Positions 1-9,872 are shown, numbered from the stretch's first letter. The stretch is 64,000 bases of DNA from Ianthella basta (GCA_964019415.1 OZ025869.1:8473214-8537213); one strand, 5' to 3'. A program made the numbers and translations. Notes: generated by a model not told the origin, from the letters alone.

Positions 1-124
1 GTAAGCAGCCATCTGGGCGTGGACGACAGCATTAGGGCACTGGAACTTTTCACTATAGCTACTTAGCTAGACATTCTCTATTGTTTGTTGTGTCACCTTC
101 ACAGATTTTCATTATTGCATTTTT

Positions 125-3100
125 ATTCTGATTTATGAACTAAACACAAAACATGTCACATGCATACTCCTTCAGGTACATTGCACATACTAATTTACAT
201 AATTATCAGAGAAATGGTTAAAGATTGTGATGATATGGAAAATATGGTGAAAAGAACGCAATTATTATGAAGGTAATTGTGTATGTTGACAGATGTCAAG
301 AATGCTTGTTCAACGGGCAACCATGAAAAGATACCCGGCTATGCGTCCGTGACCCACACTTGCACGGCTTTCTATCTTTCCCCTTCCCTGATGCCTGTGA
401 TGTAGCCATTTTGTTGCCTGTTCCCTGAGTGTGGGGCCCTGTAACAAGAAGGATCCCTTCACTCTCACCCTCCATACTGTGAACACCACCAATATGTGAG
501 TAAATAGTAGAGACTCGCTGTCTACCATTTCACCCTGTTCTATGTCCAGCTCATCTTCCTGTATTTTATAACTATGAATAATCTGCTGTCTTTTCACCCA
601 CTGCTTCCGCTCTTGCTGCTCTGCTACACGTGCACTCTTCATTTCATTCCGATACTTCACTTCATCTTTCTTCTTCTTCCCAAGGTACTTCAACCTTGCC
701 TCCATGTCCTCCTGCCAAATCTCTTCCATGCCATCCAGTATGGGCAGACCCATGCGCTCAAATAAGGAGACGTAAGGTGAAGTATCAGGACTGCAGCTCA
801 TGATGAGTCCCCAGTTAGAGAGAGTGATGTATGACAGGCGGTGGATGGCAAGGCTCTTTGAGCGAAATCGTGGTAGCACATTGAACGCCGCCTCACAGAG
901 GTTTGAATGCCCTCGGCCCATTATGGGGTGGATGACACTCCCTGCATTGGATGCTCTCTTCTCACACTCAACCTCATAACCGAGGGAGTGGAGCTCACAT
1001 GACAGAGTGAACCTGCTTTCGTAGGGCTTGCCTTCACACAGAAGGTTATCCTCGTCATCGCAGTTCCCACATGAACAAACTGTTGACAGGTGAAAAGAGC
1101 ACTTCCCTCCTTCCCACTGGTGAATCCCCCTAGCATGATACTTGCCAAGTTCTCGCATACGTGTGGCATAGAGCTGTGCATCCTTGCCGGATTGGATGCA
1201 TACCAGGAAGTGGTTTACACGGGCACTACGAATGAAATCTTCCGTGATACAGCCACATCCAGCCCGATGCTTAGAGTTAGCACAGCAGCAGGTGACTGAA
1301 TCGACAGAGGGATGCTTGGCACGGTGGTTGTCCTTGTATGTCTTCGTGAAGGCCTTCTTCGCTTTGAGGTTGACCAGCTGATGGGCATGTGCCCGCCCAA
1401 CATGCCCTGAGCAATACATGATGGATACCAATGGGTACACTGTTGTGATGGCTTTGGCTGATGAGGAGTCACTGTCCTGCCAATTCACTGACACCTGGCA
1501 ACCTTCTTCCTTTGCCTGCTGGAAAAGCTTCCCGGCCAGGTGTCCCTCTGCTGACTTTGCTGTGCCAGGATACAGTGGCTCCTCAACCACATCATCACTC
1601 CCACACATACAGAGGTGGCCATACCATAGAATGATATTCTTTTGGAGTTTTTAATGATGAATGTAAAGTTCTGACTGAAGTGACCCCTAGTCAGCCAGCA
1701 CCCATCTGCTGTTGTCACTGCATTCTTCCAGCCCCCAAGCTCTTCTGCCCCCATTGCCTTCATCTCTTCCTTTGCACATTCACACATACTTTGCAGCATC
1801 CTCTGGATATGTGGATAGGCTTCTTTCTCGACCATGTAAAATGTATTGCGATGAAGGGCTGGGATTCCAATGCCACGACCTAGTGTCTTGTGGTATCCAG
1901 AATGGACATGGCCAGTAAGTAGGAAGGCAAGTGCAATGGACAAGGATGCAACGTGTCGCCGTGAGTCCTGGACATAGGTGGAGGTATTGAAGACGAGGTT
2001 GCTCGATGTGCATCCATCACAGGCTAACTGAATGCGAGCTCCTCCACCAAGACCTGTTCTGTCCACAGATATAGGCACAAGAGTGCCTAGGCAACCTTCA
2101 GTAGAGCACTTCCTCTGAGCAGATATCCCTTCCAAAAGCGTTGTGAAAGCTCTTAGCTCTGTGAAGAAGAGGCAGTTTTCAGGCTGCTCTTGCTGAGCTA
2201 TGCTGGTGGTAGATTCTTCAAGAATGGCTTGCAGTCTTCGACCTTTTCTCGGCGTTGGGAAGTATTCCGAACCAGATTCGTCCATTGATGGACTGTCCGC
2301 AGTATCTGCCTCGATCGCTGTCATTCTAGGGCCAGCAAGGAATTCCTGAACAGCCGTCCTGCTTGTGAAGCAGCGTCCAGCGGGAGAGTGATACGTAATA
2401 CGAAATTCTGACCCAACTCGTCATTCTTCAGTGATCCAATCTGACGGGAGTAAGAAGTCCTTCGAGAGCCTGCTGGCTATTCCTACTCCGCGCATAGCGT
2501 GCCCTCGGGTACTTATGTCCGTAAGGTGAGCGCATTTCTTCCCCGACTTCACTTTTGGCATCGCGCACTGTTACCGTAGCTACTACTGGTGCAGACGGGT
2601 GTTTCCCAACTTTCAGAAGCTATCGCGGTTAGCTGATGAAGTTTGGGATACGCCTGCCTGAAGCACCGAACTGTAACGATCAGCTCTGTCGCACACAAGA
2701 AGAATGTAAATGAATTCTGCAAGTTTGTAAATACACGTTGCGTAACATGCACAGGTGTGGGATTAGGTGTGAAAACCGCGACTAATTGGTACTCGACATT
2801 CTGAAGAAGGATCTGAGCCTCTCCTGGGTGCTGGCTCTGGTCGTGAAGCGCAGACCACGCTTATATCTGCGTCATACACATAGTTCCTAGCGCTGGTCAC
2901 AGGAATTAGGTAGGAAGTATTCAAATGCGGTAGTTCTGGCAAGTTAGTGTGTGGGCAAAGGTGTTGCTGACCTATCTAGTCTGGCGCATTTCAATCGATC
3001 CAGACGCGTTATCTCTTGCCGTGAAGCACACGCCCATATGCAGAGAACTATGGCAGCAATCTCGGAAAATCGTCTCCGCGAGCGAGTTATCGCGAATTTT

Positions 3101-3466
3101 GCAATTTGGAAAGTAACAGGGAATAACTCTGTAATAAAATGGAAAATGCTAGATCGCTGCCATAGATTTGTGCACACATGTTTGTAGATTGTATATCCCA
3201 GGTTTGATCCAATTCAGCCTTTTGGAACAGAAGAAGATAGAATTTTCCTGAAGCTGCTTGACCTCACCTGAGGTGATAAATTTTCACTTCCAATTAGATT
3301 ATTTCATGAAAGGAAGTACTAATCAATTAATTAATATCACCAAATTGTGGGGCATTTCCATGTCAATTACATTTGCAATGGTCAAGATTGTTGCTTGTAT
3401 GGTTTGAGAGATACATACACAAATGTAATGTACCCTAAAGGAAGCTTTTAGCCAGTGCTGCTACCT
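125..3466. repeat. Dispersed unit, copy 1 (direct duplicate of 41336-44667)
   Basis: This stretch matches 41336-44667 in the same orientation along its whole length, with scattered substitutions and short indels (roughly 93-95 percent identity by eye). Homology starts near the first ATTC before GATTTATGAACT and stops at CTACCTTAA. I found no terminal inverted repeats or target duplication, so it may be a transposon with unresolved ends or a segmental duplication. Positions 1-124 are unique and hold nothing I can recognise. Positions 2562-3466 are shared by both copies and look non-coding. Confidence 0.85.
296..2561 (-). pseudogene. MBD-fused Mutator-like DDE transposase, copy 1 (broken)
   Basis: This is a single-exon transposase gene of about 755 codons. 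I place the start at ATG 2561, upstream of the ATG at 2324, because the frame between them is conserved in the second copy and encodes a methyl-CpG-binding-like domain (about residues 38-75: DW, R.GS, ITYHSPAGR, SRTAVQEFL). The transposase core follows, with TTADGCWLTRG (first Asp), a QDSDSSSAK block (second Asp) and Cys/His-rich segments. A C-terminal zinc-knuckle-like CKCGSRTH...H..CPLN lies just before a stop at 296-298. Lesions are a TGA at 2421-2423 (Trp in the family pattern), a 1-nt deletion near 1645 and a 2-nt insertion near 511. The family resembles Mutator-type transposases common in marine invertebrates. That assignment rests on remembered family patterns. Confidence 0.75.
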
Positions 3467-3648
3467 TAAGCTTGGTCCATCTCTTCTACTTCCTGTTGCA
3501 GGGGAATGTCTGGTGCCGCCGGCTGCCCTGGCCAGGGGGTGCAGGCCCAGGTAAGGGTGATAGAGCCGTCCGCGTGCTCTGCTACCGCAAGGTGCAGCTG
3601 CCTTTGGCTTGTGTCGAATACAATGCGCACTCTGCAGGGCAGTAGCAT
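3466..3648 (-). pseudogene. Recurrent terminal exon C, copy 1
   Basis: An open frame of about 60 codons is preceded on the minus strand by an acceptor-like CTGCCCTGCAG at 3636-3646. It encodes RVRIVFDTSQRQLHLAV, a TWACTPWPGQP segment and an acidic end. Near-identical copies lie at 9424 and 25304, and a diverged version sits in both palindrome arms (13379, 20292). The frame is kept across all of them, which argues for a real coding exon of an unrecognised multicopy gene or element. The left part of the repeat is cut at 3466 by the end of the transposase unit, and the right part at 3713 by the Harbinger element. Confidence 0.45.
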
Positions 3649-4031
3649 AGGATATCAGTTTGGGGCCTATTTCAGGGCCTGCAGTGCATGCAGCTTACTC
3701 TCTAGCTGCCATTAGAGACCTTTAGATTTCCATTTTTGCCCGAACGCGTAACGCGTAACATGTGGGATAATCACGTGTGTGACGTCAAACCGCAAGTTAC
3801 AGGTTCTGCTAACGCGCACCGAACCTGTAAAACCTTGTCTACGCGTAAGGAATCTCCCTGTGGTGTTTTCGATCAATCATTTCCACTTGTCCACGTTTGG
3901 TGAGTACTTTCAAGTCCCCTAACGTCTAAAGCACACTGGTAGAACTTCAAGTTACCTTCTTTTGCCTCATTCTGTTCGAAATAGTCGGTTTTGTATGCCT
4001 TGGTGTGTACAATTTTGCACTCAGGTAGGGT

Positions 4032-4972
4032 ATGCCCCAGTTTCACTGGCCTAACATCTCACACGATCTTAGCTTAGCAAAAGAGGTGGTTTCTGTCCGA
4101 CCCAGTAAGCCTAGTGACTGGGAAGAAATTGCGGGAAAGCTCAGCGTAGCCTTCTCCACTGAAGATAGACCTGTCGATTTAAAGGGTAGAGGGTGCAGGG
4201 AGCGAACAGACAGACTGATGGAAAAGTTTAAAGCAGAGGACAACAAGGCTCTGAAACGGTAAGCCTGCATGTTTTCTATACCTGTAGTTCAGGAACAGAG
4301 GAGTCAGGGAACTAACTGAATTACTGGAAGACATCTTCACATATAACAGAGATGTTCAAGTGAAGTTGTCAAACGAAAAGAGGCTAAGAAGAAGAAAGAA
4401 TTAGATGACAAAGCAAGTGGTGAAGAGATGCATCACGCTGCTATGGAAAGATTGAGCAGTAAGTTGAGCAGATGCAGACTTGTTTTCTAAACTTGACCAC
4501 ACATTATAATGTTGTTTATAATTGTGCTCACAGAAAGGAAAAGACATAGTGACGGTGGATCGGAGAATTCCTCCAATGCACCCATACACGTTGACTTTGA
4601 TTCAGATGATGATAATGACAGCACAACAGCAAAAGGTACACCTCGAAGTAATTATAGTTGTGCATGTTCTTAATTCTTAATCAAATTACATCAATTTATC
4701 CTTTTTCTCCCGCTGTAGAAAGCAAGCAAAGACAGGTTTCAAAATTAAATTTAATTGAAATGCTGGACAGCAAAGAAAGAAGGAAGACAGCATTGAAAGA
4801 GAAAGAACTGGAACTGAGAAGCAAAGAGCTGCAGTTGAAGAGGGACAAGTTCGATGCTGAAGAAAGAGTCAATAAGCAACATGAAGAAGAGCAAAAATTA
4901 CGTTTGGAGATGGAGTTTGAAGAAAGGAAACTGACTCTAGAACTTTTAAAGAAACTAGTAAACAAAGATTAA
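4032..4972 (+). pseudogene. SANT/Myb-like DNA-binding protein of Harbinger element
   Basis: Four exons with GT-AG borders: 4032-4258, 4293-4458, 4534-4635 and 4719-4972. Exon 1 encodes a SANT/Myb-like DNA-binding domain of the transposon type, with SLAKEVV, PSDWEEIAGKL and a GRGCRERTDRLMEKFK helix. Exon 2 continues with RELTELLEDI and then a Lys-rich EEMHHAAMERLS helix. Exon 3 is acidic, and exon 4 is a long charged coiled coil (KEKELELRSKELQLKR). In Harbinger elements this partner binds element ends and imports the transposase. A frame change inside exon 2 near 4370 makes the copy probably non-functional. The start at 4032 is the first ATG of the domain; an upstream non-coding exon is possible. 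Confidence 0.7.
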
Positions 4973-5397
4973 ACATTTGTCAGTGTATAACTGTAACCTG
5001 CCATGTATATTATATATTCTGCATTGCATACATAATGATCAATTCAACATTTAGTTACTTAAATACATCTCCAAAGAAGGTGGATCTAATTGAAAAAATG
5101 TGCTGGTCAGTGACCCATGCAGGCAAGTGGGACAGTTAGTAGAGCAGCCACTAGGTAATACTTTCTGACTGGATGCTCCCAAACAACGGAACTAGCTCAC
5201 ACCACCTGTTTGGGAAACTCGACGTACGGAGCATGATCATTAGAGCCTCTAGCCCAGAAGCCTTTGTTCCCTGGCTACAGATATAGTGTTCTGGGAGATT
5301 CAAAGCAGCTTGCAGTCTGGGGAGATCATCCTTATGAAATCTAGTGACACAACAGCAGGTTGTCTATGATCATCAAAGAATTAAATAGGCTGAGGTC

Positions 5398-5757
5398 TTA
5401 AAAGACATACCTAAACAGTTGTTCATACTCCAAATCACTCAGTTCCTCTAAATGGACTCGGGGATGTCGCACAGGAGTTGGAGGAAACAACAGCAGTATC
5501 ACAAGGATGTCCATGTCATCGTCGCTACTGGAGGAGTTGGTGCTATCCAAGTCGTCGTATTGCAGAACATCAAAGAGGTCCTTGAGGTCATTTCTATCGA
5601 TTGAGTACTTCGATGAACACTTTCGTTGGAAAATAATGGCAAAAATACATTCTTTCAACATGCCTAGATCCTTGAGATGCCGCCATTTTCTCATCGTTGT
5701 TACTCCAGAAACGTGACATCTAAATGCGCATGAAAATCGGTGAACGTCAAACCACAA
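5398..5757 (-). pseudogene. Harbinger transposase, N-terminal exon only
   Basis: The reading frame on the minus strand encodes a Ser/Asp-rich stretch, then MDILVILLLFPPTP and RVHLEELSDLEYEQLFR. This is the short leader that precedes the DDE domain in PIF/Harbinger transposases. The frame meets a GTATGT donor right after EQLFR, so this is exon 1. No following exon with the DDE motifs exists in the 425 bp before the partner gene, so the catalytic part has been deleted. The gene faces the SANT-like gene at 4032-4972, the convergent layout seen in this superfamily. Confidence 0.6.
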
Positions 5758-5815
5758 ACGCGTGCTTCCGGTTACACGTCACACGTTTGCCGTAATCGAA
5801 AATCTAAACGTCTCT

Positions 5816-5929
5816 ATTGTGCCAAGTGCCCCGGTAGGAAAACTGTTACAGCCTAAGCATGTGCTATGTGTGTGTGTGTGTGTGCACGGGTGTGTGCCAA
5901 GATTTCAGTGGTTTCTTACAAGGACAACG

Positions 5930-5933
<4 letters not shown>
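5816..5933. repeat. Repeat block A (paralogous to 24058-24189)
   Basis: The sequence TTGTGCCAAGTGCCCCGGT through ACAACGGCAAG recurs at 24058-24189 with a few differences. It is followed in both places by an alternating TG/CG tract and then by block B. Confidence 0.85.

Positions 5934-6011
<78 letters not shown>
5934..6011. repeat. (TG)n microsatellite, left flank of LINE
   Basis: About 39 uninterrupted TG dinucleotides. Together with the TG tract at 8435-8500 it brackets the LINE. At the paralogous locus a single TG/CG tract (24190-24225) joins blocks A and B. Confidence 0.95.
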
Positions 6012-6012
<1 letters not shown>

Positions 6013-6427
6013 GAACAAGATGGCCGACACTGCAGTCGAACAAAGCCCAGCAAGCACTGACGTGATGCCAAAGGTACAGAGATTGTGCGTGCATGCGTGC
6101 CAAGAAGACTTCTGAAGAAGATCGTGCAGTATGGCAAGTCAACAGAGGTGCGAAGACTGATCGTTGGCCAAGCCGGTTATCTGAAGGGGGGATGCGCCCT
6201 CGGAGGCTACCGGAACTGGCAACCACCACACCAATCGGGTCGTCCGGGCCACCCTAAGGCCTGGATCGGGGCGGGCAGGACCCCGACAGGCGGAAGAGGG
6301 TCGCGTCCCCCCAACGGCTGATGGGCGGAAGAGGGAAGACACGGTCGCTTCCCCAACGGCCTCCTGCTACCCTCTGAGGGAATTTCAGACTCGTTCCCGT
6401 CGGCGAGGGACAGCGACGGGGCCCGGC

Positions 6428-6808
6428 GTGAGGCCAGCCACCTCACCTACGAAGGGTTCGGCTACAAGAACAGGATCTAGGCGCGATGTTACACGCCAAG
6501 GCAGGGAGAGGCTCGGAGATGAAGACAACGGCTCAGCTCATGCTAGAACATCGACCAACGTGGAACAGCAGCCAATAACCAGTGCGGAAGTACTCACGGT
6601 ATGTCTAGGAGAACCAACGAAGTGTCCTCTATGCACAGCTTGCTACTCCAATTCTAACTCTATGCGGACATATCTCAGACGGACACACGGTGACTTCAGA
6701 AAGGTGTCCAGAGGTACAGGCAACAGCACAGGACAGCAGTTCAGTGGCACAGACAACACAGTGGGGCAGAATAGCACTCAACACCAGCACCAGTCAAGGC
6801 CCAAGTGA
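6428..6808 (+). CDS. LINE ORF1-like protein with one C2H2-type finger
   Basis: An open frame of 126 codons. Its middle has CPLCTACYSNSNSMRTYL...H, a Cys2-His2-like finger often found at the N terminus of target-specific LINEs. It is flanked by basic and Gln/Ser/Thr-rich sequence, as in RNA-binding Gag-like proteins. The upstream GC-rich 6180-6430 region could be 5' UTR. The endonuclease frame begins just downstream, in a different frame. Function is inferred from position and the finger alone. Confidence 0.5.
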   Translation: MRPATSPTKGSATRTGSRRDVTRQGRERLGDEDNGSAHARTSTNVEQQPITSAEVLTVCLGEPTKCPLCTACYSNSNSMRTYLRRTHGDFRKVSRGTGNSTGQQFSGTDNTVGQNSTQHQHQSRPK

Positions 6809-6844
6809 AGATCAGTACCTAGCAGGCTACTCAGCGCGCGTGAG

Positions 6845-7513
6845 GTGCAGAGAGGTGGGACATGGAATGTAAGGTCACTGAGAGGTCTAGGAAAGGCAGA
6901 GCAGCTGGCAGGTGAGATGGAGCGGTTCAGACTGTCATTTCTTGCTGTCACGGAAACACATTTACCAGGTGAGGAGGGGGAGGTGATGTTAGATGAGAGT
7001 ACTGGTCACTGTATGTTGTTCTCAGGTAGACAGGACGGTAGTTCAAGGGAGGGAGTAGGGCTTGCCTTGTCCCAACGTGCACAGAATGCCATGAGACATT
7101 ACCAGGCAGTGTCATCTCGAGTCCTTGCAGTGGAACTTCTTACGGTAACAGGCCCAATTTCAGTTGTCGTGTCCTATGCCCCCACGGAACAGAGTAGTGT
7201 GGAAGAGAAAGATCAGTTCTACTCAGAGCTCGACTATGCAATGGGCTCTGCAAATGGACTCGTTATGGTGATGGGGGACTTCAATGCAGTGATCAGTGAG
7301 AGTGTTCAAGGAGTTGTAGGACCCCATGGCCTGAGCAGACAAACCAATGACAATGGTGAGAGACTTGTGTCATTTGCCTGTGCAAATGGAATGTGCATCA
7401 CGAACACCCTGTTTCCACACAAGCACATTCATCAAGCTACTTGGTATCCACCCAACTCAAGAGCCAGCCCGAGCCTCAAGGATAGTGAAGAAGGGAGGAG
7501 AGACAATGGTTAA
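6845..7513 (+). pseudogene. LINE apurinic/apyrimidinic-type endonuclease domain
   Basis: The frame carries the expected order of AP-endonuclease motifs: GTWNVRSL at the start, LAVTETHLPG (catalytic Glu), SYAPTE, MGDFNAV (catalytic Asp-Phe-Asn) and HQATWYPP. The domain breaks off after ASPSLKD. The C-terminal His motif (SDHRL in intact relatives) is absent, and the frame shifts into the RT segment. This endonuclease nicks the target DNA for target-primed reverse transcription. The loss of its end and of the linker makes this copy inactive. Confidence 0.75.
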
Positions 7514-8276
7514 CTGGTTGCTGGAGTTGATCCAAGAGGTGTGGAGGACAGGACGAGTGCCGCAGGAGTGGAAAGATTCCACACTTGTACCCCTTCACAA
7601 GAAGAAGGACAGAAAGGAGTGTACAAACTACAGAGGAATATCACTGCTCAGCGTACTGGGAAAGGTATTCGCTCTAGTTTTGCTGGAGAGGTTGCAAGCA
7701 GTGATTGACCCCCAGTTATCAGAGACTCAGTGTGGTTTTCGAAAAGGCCGTGGGACTATTGACCAGATATGGGTGACTCGGCAGGTACTGGAGAAGGCAG
7801 TGGAGTACAAGGTTCCCGTTCACCTCTGTTTTGTCGACCTATCCACAGCATACGACTCAGTGAACCGTACTGCCATGCTGGCTGTCTTGAGATCATATGG
7901 AGTGCCACAGCAGTTAGTGGAAATCATCCAAGACCTCTACACAGGAACACAGTGTCAGGTGAGGACAGAAGATGGTGAATCCCAGGTCTTTGAGGTTAAG
8001 ACTGGGGTTAGACAGGGCTGTGTCTTGTCTCCTCTCCTGTTCAACTGTTTTATGGACAGAGCCGTCAAGGACATGGATGAGACACTTGGAGGACTGCATG
8101 TGGAATACACCACCAGTGGTGGGCTGTTTCTATCCTATCAAGACAAGACTAAGGCTTCAGCAGTCATCCAGGACATTATGTATGCAGATGACCTGGCTCT
8201 GGCTGCAGAAACAAGGAGTGAACTCCAGCACATGCTGAATGTGTTAGACAATGCATGCGATGGGTTGACCTACTGA
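7500..8276 (+). pseudogene. LINE reverse transcriptase domain
   Basis: The RT blocks appear in order: VPQEWKDSTLVPLHKKKD, TNYRGISLLSVLGKVF, QCGFRKGRGTIDQI, CFVDLSTAYDSVNR (block A Asp), GVRQGCVLSPLLFN and MYADDLALAAE (the YADD catalytic motif). The frame stops at 8274-8276, before the usual C-terminal region. A remnant of that tail lies at 8290-8360. The RT copies element RNA at the nicked target. The catalytic motifs are intact, but the upstream linker is deleted. Confidence 0.85.
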
Positions 8277-8433
8277 ACAGAGACCTAGCATCTATACCCA
8301 ACTGGCAACAAGTAGTACAAGACCAAGATGAGTGGAGGTCTCTCATTTACCGGACTTAGACTGCCATAGTGTTATAACGTTGTGTCTTGGATCCTGCCCA
8401 ACGTCCTCGAATGGACAAGGTGTACAGAGGAGG

Positions 8434-8434
<1 letters not shown>

Positions 8435-8502
<68 letters not shown>
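8435..8502. repeat. (TG)n microsatellite, right flank of LINE
   Basis: About 30 TG units ending in TGTGTGCGCGCAG. The last bases match the block A-B junction at 24204-24229. Confidence 0.95.
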
Positions 8503-8527
8503 TGCGCGCAGAGGTGCCGCTGTGGCT

Positions 8528-8596
8528 CACCCAGCACACCTGATGATGGCCTGGTATTGGCTGAACAGGCCTGAGGCCTGTCGTGTGCATTGGAGT
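8528..8596 (+). ncRNA. Type I hammerhead ribozyme motif, degenerate core
   Basis: CTGATGA lies at 8540-8546, stem I GCACAC (8534-8539) pairs with GTGTGC (8583-8588), and stem III is CAGGCC/GGCCTG. The classical GTC cleavage triplet precedes 8583. The second core strand reads CTGAAC rather than CGAAAC, one A short, so this copy is probably inactive. Confidence 0.6.
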
Positions 8597-9000
8597 GCAG
8601 TGCACATAGCTGAGACTGAACACATGCACTTGCTGAGCATGCCTATACAGGGTCTAGTAGCATTTAGGGGAAGTAGGCCCCTCCCTCTCCACTAGCACCT
8701 AGTGAATATAATCCTGGCTGTGGTATTCAGTGATATCTCGGCATTTCCCATGGTGCGGCATCTGTGCAGTGCTACACTGGCCTACGATGTGTCCTAGTGC
8801 CTATTGGCATGGTCCATGCCGATAATGCGTACCATTAAATATACCCTCTCTTTATGGCTTTATAGAACGGTGTGCCATTTGAGTTGGTAGCTATGCAGGT
8901 GCCTTATGTGCTAGGCATGTGCGCCTTTCAAGCTATACAAGGGTGCTGGCCGTCTTCACTGTACAGCATGCAGCTTGAGCGCCAATTGGTAACAGCACAT

Positions 9001-9072
9001 GACTCCCAGCACACCTGATGATGGCCTGGTATTGGCCGAAACAGGCAAAGGCCTGTTGTGTGCATTGGAGTC
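9001..9072 (+). ncRNA. Type I hammerhead ribozyme motif, intact core
   Basis: The fold can be written by hand with no mismatch. Stem I has an outer part GACTCC (9001-9006)/GGAGTC (9067-9072), an internal loop, and an inner part GCACAC (9009-9014)/GTGTGC (9058-9063). Core CTGATGA is at 9015-9021. Stem II is GGCC/GGCC around TGGTATT. The second core strand GAAA is at 9038-9041. Stem III is CAGGC/GCCTG closed by AAAG. The expected cleavage site is after TT at 9056-9057. The internal loop in stem I is where active type I hammerheads make their tertiary contact. These are known in Penelope-like elements and retrozymes of animals. Confidence 0.8.
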
Positions 9073-9080
9073 ATCACCAG

Positions 9081-9423
9081 CGCATAAGGACTGGATGTAT
9101 ATATAATAGCGTGCCTGCTATATGTGCCAAGAAGGCGACGCCCCGTTTCCGGCCAATGCCTACTCCCAGGTCCTATGGCCGATGTCGACGACAGGGTAAG
9201 TGCTACTGGGGTAGTCATGCAGTGACAGCACTATTGTAAAGAATGGGGGCCATTAGGCAGATGTACAAATAAGGGGGGTTAACTTTGGGACAACACAAGG
9301 CAAAATAAATAGTATCTGTTCTACAGTCGGGCCATTAGGCAGTACAATTGTTGTAAAAAGAAGGGGGATTAAGGTTGCGCCAACACAAGGCAAAATAAAT
9401 AGTATCTGTTCTACAGGTGGTAC
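9081..9423. other. Intergenic stretch without recognised gene
   Basis: No gene is visible. A tandem duplication of about 100 bp is present: GGCCATTAGGCAG...CAACACAAGGCAAAATAAATAGTATCTGTTCTACAG occurs at 9248-9325 and again at 9328-9417. Confidence 0.6.
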
Positions 9424-9606
9424 TTAAGCTTGGTCCATCTCTTCTACTTCCTGTTGCAGGGGAATGTCTGGTGCCGCCGGCTGCCCTGGCCAGGGGGTGC
9501 AGGCCCAGGTAAGGGTGATAGAGCCATCTGCGTGCTCTGCTACCGCAAGGTGCAGTTGCCCTTGGCTTGTATTGAATACAATGCGCACTCTGCAGGGCAG
9601 TAGCAT
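9424..9606 (-). pseudogene. Recurrent terminal exon C, copy 2
   Basis: This 60-codon exon matches 3466-3648 and 25304-25486, with the same CTGCCCTGCAG acceptor on the minus strand and the same stop. It encodes RVRIVFNTSQGQLHLAV and TWACTPWPGQP. Downstream on the minus strand, CTGTAGAACAGATACTATTTATTTTG is shared with the palindrome copies, so the conserved unit includes a 3' UTR-like segment. The gene family is not recognised. Confidence 0.45.
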
Positions 9607-9734
9607 AGGAGATCAGTTAGGGGCCTATTTCAGGGCCTGCAGTGCATACAGCTTACTCTCTAGCTGCCATTATCTCGAACTGGCCTGCATAATTGTTTAC
9701 TTTCCTCCTATCTACCACTAGGCTGGGTGCTGGA

Positions 9735-9872
<138 letters not shown>

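Larger units (their letters stand above)
3714..5815. mobile_element. PIF/Harbinger-type element, internally truncated
   Basis: The ends are inverted repeats. The left starts AGAGACCTTTAGATTT and the right, on the minus strand, AGAGACGTTTAGATTT, with similarity continuing for about 25 bp. Both ends are flanked by ATT, a 3-bp duplication as in PIF/Harbinger. The left end cuts a repeat that is uninterrupted at 9665 and 25545 (GCTGCCATTATCTCG). The element holds a SANT/Myb-like gene and the first exon of a Harbinger transposase facing it, which are the two proteins such elements normally carry. The DDE part is missing, so the copy could not move by itself. Positions 4973-5397 hold no gene I can recognise. 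Confidence 0.75.
6012..8434 (+). mobile_element. LINE (APE-type non-LTR retrotransposon), internally deleted, inserted in (TG)n
   Basis: The element starts at AAGAACAAGATGGCC directly after a TG tract and ends at the next TG tract. Its GC-rich 5' region is followed by a zinc-finger ORF1, an AP-type endonuclease and a reverse transcriptase. Two deletions are visible. One joins the endonuclease (after ASPSLKD) to the start of the RT, and one joins the RT to the last residues (WQQVVQDQDEWRSLI near 8305-8352). The uninterrupted paralogue at 24058-24790 shows the target site without the insert. Confidence 0.8.
8503..9080. repeat. Repeat block B with two hammerhead motifs (paralogous to 24226-24790)
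   Basis: This segment of about 575 bp matches 24226-24790 at about 96 percent by eye. It holds two direct copies of a 55-nt hammerhead-type motif (cores at 8540 and 9015). Between them (8764-8850) lies a GCAGTGCT...GTGTCCTAGT tail that resembles the 3' end of the LINE at 54.5-56.2 kb. The 475-nt spacing is like a monomer of a retrozyme or a Penelope-type terminal repeat. No protein frame is evident. Confidence 0.8.

Noticed and set aside
2951..3187. Plus-strand frame of 78 codons also present at 44152-44388
   Set aside because: It lies in the shared upstream region of the duplicated unit, and codon changes between copies hit all positions. No domain; treated as non-coding.
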